A stretch of 12,968 nt of DNA from an uncultured Clostridia bacterium (GTDB taxonomy: Bacteria; Bacillota; Clostridia; Christensenellales; Borkfalkiaceae): contig CAMUFJ010000041.1 of the NCBI GenBank assembly GCA_947088135.1, forward strand, positions 1 to 12,968. The letters run 5' to 3'. The notes beneath the pieces are model-generated. The model was given only the letters and a program-made list of their open reading frames with translations, had not been told where the DNA came from and ran no database searches. The translations under genes were made by a program, and so were the position numbers. Shown in pieces: positions 7,284 to 11,782 of this stretch. The first letter of the stretch is position 1. Each line of letters starts with the position of its first letter.

Positions 7284-7621
7284 CGTTTCTTCTCCTTGAA
7301 AAATGCGTCTACTTGCTCGCGGATTTCTTTTAACGTGATCGCGTCGCCGAACGTTACTTCTTTGTCGTTCTCCATGCAAAATTTGTAACGGTTCTTACTG
7401 TTTCGGATAATCAATACCGAGCCCGTCAGAATCCGCGCCCGCGGCTTCGGAATTTGCACGCGGAATACGGAATATTCGTATCCGCTGTAATAGTTTTCCT
7501 CCCGAACGGAACATTCTAAATTCTTGTTTTTCGGCGTTCCGTAGCGGTAAAATGCTACGCCGCCGTCCCCTAAATATTTGCGCTCAAAGCCGTAGAGCGT
7601 GAAATCTCTATCGATTTCCAT
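7280..7621 (-). CDS. Hypothetical protein, 113 aa
   Basis: Starts MEIDRDFTLYGFERKYLG with a strong AAGGAGG eight bases upstream. No signal peptide or membrane segment; a beta-rich first two-thirds is followed by a helical, Lys-rich end (EIREQVDAFFKEKKR). I recognise no family. The stop overlaps the zinc-ribbon start by four bases, so the two are probably made together. It is presumably a cytoplasmic protein of the element's early block. Confidence 0.82.
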   Translation of the reverse strand: MEIDRDFTLYGFERKYLGDGGVAFYRYGTPKNKNLECSVREENYYSGYEYSVFRVQIPKPRARILTGSVLIIRNSKNRYKFCMENDKEVTFGDAITLKEIREQVDAFFKEKKR

Positions 7622-7639
7622 GTGATTTGCCTCCTTGTT

Positions 7640-7752
7640 GGTCGCTCCGATCGTAGCGAGGATCTATTTTGAAATCCCCGCACGGGTGGGATTCTTCGGC
7701 GCCGACGTTCGATACGGTGTCACCGTTTGAATCCCGAACTTTGCGTTTTCTC
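7640..7752 (-). repeat. Hairpin-rich gap with partial inverted copy C of the 77-bp repeat
   Basis: AAATCCCCGCACGGGTGGGA at 7672-7691 on the plus strand matches the minus-strand reading of copy B (19 of the 20 bases also in copy A), so this copy is inverted relative to both. The gap also contains ACGGTG-A-CACCGT (about 7715-7727) inside an outer GTTCG/CGAAC pair, a CGGCGCCG palindrome, and TCGCT/AGCGA around 7641-7659. No gene is seen in it. Confidence 0.75.
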
Positions 7753-8034
7753 TTACGCGAGCACTGCGTCCGCAAGCTTACAGGCGCGCAGGGCAGCTTC
7801 GGCATTGATTACCGTAACGCCTTCGATCCCGCCCGTTTCCATGAACGCGCTTTTCACCGCCTCGGCAAGTGCTGCCGCCTGCGTCTGCACAACGGTCATA
7901 GCCGTCCTGATCGAAGTTACAAAGTTATCCATGCCGCGGAGCTCCTTTTTGAGCTCGCTCGCGTCCATGCCCGCTATTTCCTTCTCGCTTAGCTTGTGCT
8001 CCGTCAGCTTTTTTTCTAATTGCTTATCCGTCAT
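7753..8034 (-). CDS. Hypothetical soluble helical protein, 93 aa
   Basis: The start overlaps the upstream stop as ATGA, with AAGGAG eight bases before it. The first half is highly charged (MTDKQLEKKLTEHKLSEKEI). The second half is Ala-rich and amphipathic (VVQTQAAALAEAVKSAF, then AEAALRACKLADAVLA), suggesting a helical bundle or coiled coil rather than a membrane span. No family is recognised. It is coupled to the preceding 93-aa gene and precedes the hairpin-rich gap. Its role could be structural or regulatory; I cannot choose. Confidence 0.8.
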   Translation of the reverse strand: MTDKQLEKKLTEHKLSEKEIAGMDASELKKELRGMDNFVTSIRTAMTVVQTQAAALAEAVKSAFMETGGIEGVTVINAEAALRACKLADAVLA

Positions 8035-8312
8035 TTGTCGCTCTCCTTTTCCTTGTCGAAAAGCTGAGAGAGATATTCGCGAAAGCCCAGAAAAATGCGT
8101 TTTTCGATTTCTTTTTTTTCGCGATCTACCGCCCTAATGAGTGAAACAAGCATAGCGGGATAGCAATTCGCGGCGGAATGTATCGTTACGGGATAAGTTT
8201 TTTTGTCGTCGTCCTCATCGCCCACCGAAACGATTAAAGCGCAATTCGACTCCAACTCTTCCACATACCCGTTTGTCGTATTCTCGATACGGATTTTTAG
8301 CATTTTGTTCAT
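8031..8312 (-). CDS. Hypothetical soluble protein, 93 aa
   Basis: Start supported by AAAGGAG about ten bases upstream. It begins with a beta-type half (KIRIENTTNGYVEELESNCA, then ALIVSVGDEDDDKKTYPVTIHSA) followed by a charged helical half (AVDREKKEIEKRIFLGFREY). There is no membrane segment and no family I recognise. The size and small beta-sheet start are compatible with a single-strand DNA-binding protein, but no signature supports that and I do not assign it. Its stop is coupled to the next gene by an ATGA overlap. Confidence 0.82.
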   Translation of the reverse strand: MNKMLKIRIENTTNGYVEELESNCALIVSVGDEDDDKKTYPVTIHSAANCYPAMLVSLIRAVDREKKEIEKRIFLGFREYLSQLFDKEKESDK

Positions 8313-8398
8313 TGTTACAATTCTCCTTTTGTTCTTATTTACTACCCCCTTAGGCGGGGGGAAGCTTCTCGTTTTCGTCTTGATATACGGGGACTTTT

Positions 8399-8449
8399 GC
8401 TCGCGGTGGGATTTCCGATCGGCGCGAGCTGCACACGCTTCGTCCCACC
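8399..8449 (-). other. Inverted repeats at the 3' side of repeat copy B
   Basis: GCTCGCG pairs with CGCGAGC (8399-8428) and, as an alternative fold, GGTGGGA (8406-8412) pairs with TCCCACC (8443-8449) inside copy B. The two folds overlap, so they could be mutually exclusive. The rest of the 8313-8494 gap holds only copy B and the leader of the next gene. Confidence 0.55.
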
Positions 8450-8493
8450 CGTGCGGGGATTTGAAATCGAAATCCCCGGGAACGAAATCCCCG
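8417..8493 (-). repeat. 77-bp intergenic repeat, copy B
   Basis: 45 identical bases with copy A (8417-8461 against 1648-1692), then 18 unrelated bases, then a 14-base identical tail (8480-8493). As in copy A, it starts exactly one base after a stop codon on the minus strand. In this copy GGGGATTT pairs with AAATCCCC inside the divergent part, so the ability to form a stem is kept although the sequence is not. Confidence 0.9.
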
Positions 8494-8494
8494 A

Positions 8495-8671
8495 CTAATC
8501 GGAAGTATCTTCGTCGCAGTTGCCGTTCTTAGGAAGAGGAGAGGGCGCACATTCTCCGTACTCGTTGTCCAAAGAATGCCAGCCACGCTGAAATTCTGCG
8601 CGTTTAGCTCTATCCTCTTCAAATTTGCGCCTTGCTTCTTGTCCCGCTTCGTAATAGTTCTTTTGTTCCAT
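8495..8671 (-). CDS. Small charged protein, 58 aa, first gene of the leftward cluster
   Basis: Starts MEQKNYYEAGQEARRKFEED and ends NCDEDTSD, with an ideal AAAGGAG five bases before the ATG. The first half is a charged amphipathic helix; the end is acidic with two Cys. No family is recognised. It directly follows the structured tRNA-like region, so it is probably the first translated gene of the leftward transcript, and repeat copy B begins one base after its stop. A small regulator or DNA-mimic-like protein is conceivable but not shown. Confidence 0.75.
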   Translation of the reverse strand: MEQKNYYEAGQEARRKFEEDRAKRAEFQRGWHSLDNEYGECAPSPLPKNGNCDEDTSD

Positions 8672-8692
8672 AGTTGCTCCTTTGATTTTGTA

Positions 8693-8732
8693 GCCGAATG
8701 ACGGAATCGAACCGCCTGTTGCCTTTTTCGGC
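8693..8732 (-). other. tRNA-like T-arm/acceptor fold in the leader of the leftward cluster
   Basis: Read on the minus strand, GGCGG-TTCGATT-CCGTC (8716-8700) is a canonical tRNA T-arm with a consensus T-loop. It is followed by A and TTCGGC (8698-8693), which pairs perfectly with GCCGAA (8732-8727) upstream. No anticodon arm or D-arm is enclosed and no CCA is encoded, so it is not a functional tRNA as it stands. It could be a tRNA-mimicking RNA element, a degenerate tRNA remnant or an old attachment site. Confidence 0.55.
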
Positions 8733-8736
8733 GTGT

Positions 8737-8763
8737 TACCGAAGAGCTTCTAACTCTTCGGTA
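8737..8763. promoter_or_regulatory. Perfect 10-bp inverted repeat touching the -35 box
   Basis: TACCGAAGAG and CTCTTCGGTA are perfect inverse complements around a seven-base centre (CTTCTAA). The right arm ends one base before the rightward -35 hexamer. It may be an operator for a dimeric regulator or an RNA hairpin in the leftward leader. Additional GGTATT/AATACC (8760-8776) and ATACC/GGTAT (8772-8789) pairs continue through the promoter. Confidence 0.7.
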
Positions 8764-8792
8764 TTGACGAAATACCTTCTTTGTGGTATAAT
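8764..8792 (+). promoter_or_regulatory. Near-consensus sigma-A promoter
   Basis: TTGACG, a 17-base spacer and a perfect TATAAT. Transcription should start near 8799 and give a leader of about 100 bases before the Cys-rich 68-aa gene. The inverted repeats across both hexamers suggest tight repression. Confidence 0.88.
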
Positions 8793-8841
8793 TCCGTTAG
8801 CGAGGAATGAAGGCTGAAAAACATACTCGCGGAAGAGGAGA

Positions 8842-8870
8842 ATTGTACAAGTTTAATTGCTTCTTGCGAA
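8842..8870 (-). promoter_or_regulatory. Candidate leftward promoter facing the rightward one
   Basis: On the minus strand TTCGCA (4/6) is followed by 17 bases and TACAAT (5/6). It would start the leftward transcript about 160 bases before the 58-aa gene, with the inverted repeats and tRNA-like fold in the leader. Weak match; no better candidate was seen in the 230-base gap. Confidence 0.35.
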
Positions 8871-8902
8871 AAAGCAAAATCTACAAAGGAGGTATAGGGT
8901 CT

Positions 8903-9109
8903 ATGAGTTTTTGCCCGCTTTTATCGACTGCCGATAAGAAAGTTGATTGCCAAGCCGAGTGTGAATGGTTTACCAGATTACAAGACGGTTCTACGCAGTG
9001 TGCTGTAAACTATATTTCGGACTGTTGTGACCATTTAGCCGTGCTTGATAGTATAGACGGTAGCGTAGGCTTCATTTCAGACGAAATTCCTTATTTGAAG
9101 AGAAGGTAA
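8903..9109 (+). CDS. Small Cys-rich protein, 68 aa
   Basis: Starts MSFCPLLSTADKKVDCQAEC, chosen because AAAGGAGG lies ten bases upstream; an in-frame ATG at 8807 lacks a properly spaced site. The Cys residues fall as FCPL, CQAEC, C and CC within the first ~43 residues, followed by a hydrophobic/acidic end. The pattern resembles small CPL...C...C-W proteins I associate with Firmicutes mobile elements, possibly a metal-binding fold; no function is known to me. It has its own strong promoter and is followed by a hairpin terminator, so it is a single-gene unit set opposite to the leftward cluster, as expected for a switch or replication regulator (inference). Confidence 0.82.
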   Translation: MSFCPLLSTADKKVDCQAECEWFTRLQDGSTQCAVNYISDCCDHLAVLDSIDGSVGFISDEIPYLKRR

Positions 9110-9112
9110 GAG

Positions 9113-9298
9113 TTAACTACAAAAATCCAAAATGGCTGTGCAGAGTTCCTTTATGGAAGTCCGCACAGCTTTTTCTATTTCTTCCTTCTTGGGGAGCATT
9201 TGGTCTTCAATACGCGCCAAAATAGATAGCAACGCTTGCAACGCATTACCCGTCATAACAAAGTCAAAATTTCTTTTCGTTCCGTTTGTGCATTTCAT
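9113..9298 (-). CDS. Hypothetical protein, 61 aa, divergent to the repressor
   Basis: Starts MKCTNGTKRNFDFVMTGNAL and continues with two amphipathic helices (LLSILARIEDQMLPKKEEIE, then AVRTSIKELCTAILDFCS). The ribosome site is weak and distant (GGAG about 13 bases before). It lies directly downstream of a TTGACA promoter overlapped by operator-like repeats, so it is probably the lytic/excision-side gene under repressor control. Its 3' end overlaps the hairpin serving as terminator for the convergent 68-aa gene. Cro- or Xis-like roles fit the position, but no helix-turn-helix is evident. Confidence 0.6.
   Translation of the reverse strand: MKCTNGTKRNFDFVMTGNALQALLSILARIEDQMLPKKEEIEKAVRTSIKELCTAILDFCS
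9135..9174 (+). terminator. Rho-independent terminator of the 68-aa gene
   Basis: GCTGTGC (9135-9141) pairs with GCACAGC (9163-9169), with an inner TTCC/GGAA stem, followed at once by TTTTT. It sits inside the 3' coding end of the convergent 61-aa gene. Confidence 0.72.
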
Positions 9299-9329
9299 CG
9301 GAATCTAAATTCTCCGTTTTTGTTAGTAT

Positions 9330-9357
9330 ATTATCACAAAAACAGAGTGTTTGTCAA
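9330..9357 (-). promoter_or_regulatory. Leftward promoter under repressor control
   Basis: A perfect TTGACA (9357-9352), a 16-base spacer and GATAAT (9335-9330) preceded by TGT, an extended -10. Operator candidate 9332-9349 covers the spacer and most of the -10. It drives the 61-aa gene. Confidence 0.75.
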
Positions 9358-9420
9358 CAGCCTATCACGAAAAAAGAGTGTTTTGATTGAAAATATTTAT
9401 GATTTTCACTTTTTGTGATA
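9332..9420. promoter_or_regulatory. Three operator-like repeats between divergent genes
   Basis: TATCACAAAAACAGAGTG (9332-9349) and TATCACGAAAAAAGAGTG (9363-9380) are direct 18-base repeats with 16 identical positions. CACTTTTTGTGATA (9407-9420) is an inverted, shortened version (TATCACAAAAAGTG). They fill the gap between the 61-aa gene and the XRE repressor, as expected for binding sites of that repressor. Confidence 0.7.
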
Positions 9421-9441
9421 CCATTATCAGCGAGGTATGTT

Positions 9442-9813
9442 ATGAATTTTTCTTTAAGACTGAAAGAGCTTCGGGAAGAAAAAGGCTTTTCGCAGGCGCA
9501 ATTAGCAAGAGTTTTAAATGTAGGAGTGGGAAGCGTTGGAATGTGGGAAAGCACGGACCGAATCCCGCCTGCTAAAAAGCTAAGTAAAATTGCCGACTAT
9601 TTCCAAGTCACAACCGATTATCTTCTTGGTCGAGAGGGTGATTGGAACCGCAACGTTTCAAACACTCCACTATCCGAATATACGGCAGAAGAGCGCAATT
9701 TGATAGAAGCATACCGCGACCTAAGACCTGACATGCAAAGCTTGTTATTGGATACGATAAAAATTTGGCAAAAACAAAACGCCTCTTCCGAGGCATCGAA
9801 AAAAAAGGCGTGA
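9442..9813 (+). CDS. XRE/Cro-CI family transcriptional repressor
   Basis: 123 aa from ATG 9442 (MNFSLRLKELREEKGFSQAQ), chosen by GAGG six bases upstream and by the normal N-terminus of the family; an ATA/ATG extension from 9415 is unlikely. Residues about 5-60 form the helix-turn-helix domain (FSQAQLARVLNVGVGSVGMW, then PPAKKLSKIADYFQVTTDYL). The C-terminal half (AEERNLIEAYRDLRPDMQSL) is helical, typical of short Firmicutes repressors, and lacks a LexA/CI-type Ser-Lys peptidase, so self-cleavage is not expected. It probably binds the three repeats just upstream, repressing the leftward promoter and perhaps itself. It is first in a three-gene operon ending in dinD and a terminator. Confidence 0.93.
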   Translation: MNFSLRLKELREEKGFSQAQLARVLNVGVGSVGMWESTDRIPPAKKLSKIADYFQVTTDYLLGREGDWNRNVSNTPLSEYTAEERNLIEAYRDLRPDMQSLLLDTIKIWQKQNASSEASKKKA

Positions 9814-9822
9814 GAGGGGAGT

Positions 9823-10554
9823 ATGGATTGGTGGCAAACGTTTTTAACGGCAATCGTAAGTAATATTTTGGGTGGTGCAATTACCCTTTTGGGAGTTTTG
9901 ATAACGGCAAAAATACAGCGGGAAAGAGAAAATGAAAAAACGAAACCGAATCTTGAAATAGTGAGCTGTAAATCGATTCACCCGTATAACAAAGAGGAAG
10001 AGGTTGATTTTGCTGTATTTGTTAAATTGTTAAAAAAAGAAAATATATCTTTAAATGTTGCTGATGTAAGCAAGTGGGTTTGTGTAGAATACACTTTAAA
10101 GAATACAGGAAAAACGGAAATAATGGATATTTGCGTAGCAACGCAATTAAGAGCTAATACACGAGTATATCCTATTGAAGGAGATATAAACTACATTCGA
10201 AAAATCGGTAAGGACGAATACGCAGTTTTTAAAAGAAAGTTTATAAAGCCACAAGGAGTTTTCACACTAAAACTTTGCTATTATCAGTATGCTGTTGACT
10301 CAAACGACGATTCGCTATATCCTTCCATTGGGATTTGGCTGTTAAACGATGATAAATTCGTTTGGAGGCAAGTTCTTTATGCACCCGACGAACTTATAAA
10401 AACAAGCGAAAAAATAAAACGTATTAAGTTTTATAAACGGGTTTCTCCGACTGATTATAAAAATCAATATAAAATTTGGAAGCAGCGTTCAAAAGCATTG
10501 AATAGCGATAATTTTTCTTACATAAGAAAACGTAAAAAAGGCATAAACAAATGA
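9823..10554 (+). CDS. Membrane-anchored protein of unknown function, AT-rich
   Basis: 243 aa starting MDWWQTFLTAIVSNILGGAI with GAGGGGAG just upstream, nine bases after the repressor stop. Residues about 6-29 form a single N-terminal membrane helix followed by a charged stretch (KIQRERENEKTKPN), so the body should be cytoplasmic. The body is beta-rich in the middle (VSKWVCVEYTLKNTGKTEIM resembles a strand pair) and strongly basic at the C-terminus (IRKRKKGINK). I recognise no family. Its base composition is visibly more AT-rich than the dinD, integrase and leftward genes, suggesting a separate origin. It is coupled to dinD by an ATGA overlap. A cargo gene for immunity or superinfection exclusion is plausible from position alone. 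Confidence 0.85.
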   Translation: MDWWQTFLTAIVSNILGGAITLLGVLITAKIQRERENEKTKPNLEIVSCKSIHPYNKEEEVDFAVFVKLLKKENISLNVADVSKWVCVEYTLKNTGKTEIMDICVATQLRANTRVYPIEGDINYIRKIGKDEYAVFKRKFIKPQGVFTLKLCYYQYAVDSNDDSLYPSIGIWLLNDDKFVWRQVLYAPDELIKTSEKIKRIKFYKRVSPTDYKNQYKIWKQRSKALNSDNFSYIRKRKKGINK

Positions 10555-11408
10555 ATGAACTCGATTTAAAACAAAAGAAGCTATTCGACGATATTAGGCA
10601 CGTCGATGAAAACGGATATGAATATTGGCTTGCCCGCGAATTACAGGGCGTTTTGCAGTATGCCAAATGGGAGAACTTCCATAAGGTAATTAAAACTGCG
10701 CAGATTGCCTGTAAGATCAGCCAGCAACAAGTTTCCGACCATTTTCCTGACCTCAGGAAAATGGTCGATATCGGGAGCGGCGCAAAGCGGAGCCAGATAG
10801 ACTACAAGCTCACCCGTTACGCCTGCTACCTCATTGTGATGAACGGGGATCCGCGCAAGGAAGTGATTGCGCTCGGGCAAACCTACTTTGCCGTTAAAAC
10901 GCGGCAACAGGAGCTCGCCGAGCTCTATAACGTTCTCTCCGAGGACGAGAAGCGATTATTTATCCGCGGCGACGTTAAGCAAAAGAATATGCTGCTTGCC
11001 GAAGCTGCACACAAGGCGGGCATTATTACCAACCAAGAATATGCTACGTTTCAGGACGCAGGCTACCGCGGACTGTACGGCGGAATGACCGCGCGGGATA
11101 TTGCCGAGCACAAAGGGCTTGCGCAAGGAGAAGAGATTCTCGATTGGATGGGCGGTGAAGAGCTGGCGGCAAACTTATTCCGCATTACCCAAACAGAAGC
11201 CAAAATGCGCCGCGAGGGGACGTCCACTCCCGCCGAGGCGAATGCCGCGCATTATCAAGTGGGGAGAGCGGTGCGCGAAACGATCGCCGAGCTCGGCGGC
11301 ACAATGCCCGAGGAGCTCCCTACGCCCGAGAAGAGCATTCGGGAGCTGGAAGCCGAACAGCGCAAGCAATTAGGAGCTCCTTCCCAAACGCCGAAAAAGA
11401 AGGCATGA
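10551..11408 (+). CDS. dinD: DinD-family protein (DNA-damage-inducible protein D)
   Basis: 285 aa, close to the usual DinD length. Family hallmarks are visible: an N-terminal BRO-N-like region (ENGYEYWLARELQGVLQYAKW, then FHKVIKTAQIAC), the DHFPDLRKMVDIGSGAKR block, and the conserved core LTRYACYLIVMNGDPRKEVI with GQTYFAVKTRQQEL. The C-terminus is a charged Pro/Lys tail. Known: E. coli DinD is SOS-induced and modulates RecA filaments; relatives occur on many mobile elements. Here it is co-transcribed with the repressor, so it may link DNA damage to induction, act as an antirepressor, or protect the element during SOS. No LexA-type box was sought successfully nearby. It is translationally coupled to the preceding gene (ATGA). 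Confidence 0.9.
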   Translation: MNELDLKQKKLFDDIRHVDENGYEYWLARELQGVLQYAKWENFHKVIKTAQIACKISQQQVSDHFPDLRKMVDIGSGAKRSQIDYKLTRYACYLIVMNGDPRKEVIALGQTYFAVKTRQQELAELYNVLSEDEKRLFIRGDVKQKNMLLAEAAHKAGIITNQEYATFQDAGYRGLYGGMTARDIAEHKGLAQGEEILDWMGGEELAANLFRITQTEAKMRREGTSTPAEANAAHYQVGRAVRETIAELGGTMPEELPTPEKSIRELEAEQRKQLGAPSQTPKKKA

Positions 11409-11414
11409 GAAACG

Positions 11415-11454
11415 CAGTCGGATTTTTACTTTGTAAAAACCGACTGAATTTTTT
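11415..11454 (+). terminator. Rho-independent terminator of the repressor-dinD operon
   Basis: CAGTCGG/CCGACTG and TTTTTAC/GTAAAAA form a 14-bp stem with one bulged A and a three-base loop (11430-11432), followed by AATTTTTT. It begins seven bases after the dinD stop. Confidence 0.88.
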
Positions 11455-11465
11455 GAGTGCAAACA

Positions 11466-11474
11466 TGGTAAAAT
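11466..11474 (+). promoter_or_regulatory. Candidate extended -10 promoter
   Basis: TGGTAAAAT is an extended -10 (TGn plus TAAAAT) just past the dinD terminator, 39 bases before the small ORF at 11513. No good -35 is found at the right distance. It would serve the small ORF and possibly the integrase. Confidence 0.35.
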
Positions 11475-11512
11475 TTTCCTTAACGGCACCCTTGCCGAAA
11501 GGAGATTTTGTT

Positions 11513-11782
11513 ATGACAAAAGAAAAACTGTTGCAAGAGAAGCTCCGCGAGATCTACTTGTTGGTAGCTGAATCGCTCACGCTTCTCGACACCGAACCAC
11601 GCGCGCCCGTACTCACGCTCGCGTGGGATTCTGAACTAAAAAAAATTCCCCGACGAGCGGGAATTTTTTGCAACTACACCGAAAGGAGGTACAACCGAGC
11701 GACAACACCATTGCGCCAAAATCGGCATTTCATTTCACTAAAAAGGAGATTAAACAAATGCCGAAAGAATTTCAAAACTTAA
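11513..11782 (+). CDS. Doubtful small ORF or leader peptide before the integrase
   Basis: 89 aa starting MTKEKLLQEKLREIYLLVAE with a good AAAGGAG upstream. The first ~40 residues look like a real amphipathic helix with codon use like the neighbours. After that the frame runs through a terminator-like hairpin (11640-11669), an unused AAGGAGG, and the integrase ribosome site, and it overlaps the integrase start by 25 bases. The second half is therefore probably not selected as protein. It may be a short gene extended by chance after a lost stop, or a leader peptide whose translation opens the hairpin. Confidence 0.4.
   Translation: MTKEKLLQEKLREIYLLVAESLTLLDTEPRAPVLTLAWDSELKKIPRRAGIFCNYTERRYNRATTPLRQNRHFISLKRRLNKCRKNFKT
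11640..11669. terminator. Terminator-like hairpin between the small ORF and the integrase
   Basis: AAAAAATTCCC pairs perfectly with GGGAATTTTTT around an eight-base loop, an 11-bp stem with A and T tracts on its sides, so it could work in both directions. If active rightwards it would block read-through into the integrase. Confidence 0.65.

Noticed and set aside
7284..7379. 32-codon N-terminal extension of the zinc-ribbon protein
   Set aside because: It lies inside the 113-aa gene; the ATG at 7283 has AAGGAG and a stop-start overlap.
8031..8312. Assignment as a phage single-strand DNA-binding protein
   Set aside because: Only the size fits; no OB-fold motif or recognisable signature is visible.
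8695..8705. 11-base match (CGAATGACGGA) between the tRNA-like fold and tRNA-Gln, considered as an attachment core
   Set aside because: It is short, comes from a different part of the tRNA (anticodon/variable side), and the surrounding bases do not match.
8690..8800. A complete tRNA-Ser/Leu on the minus strand using the 8737-8763 hairpin as anticodon arm (AGA)
   Set aside because: No matching 5' acceptor strand or D-arm is found, the stem is 10 bp rather than five, and no CCA or proper discriminator region follows.
11405..11512. Upstream extension of the small ORF from the dinD stop
   Set aside because: It runs through the strong dinD terminator and has no ribosome site of its own; the ATG at 11513 has one.
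11668..11757. TTG-start extension of the integrase
   Set aside because: It begins inside a terminator hairpin with no ribosome site; ATG 11758 is well supported.
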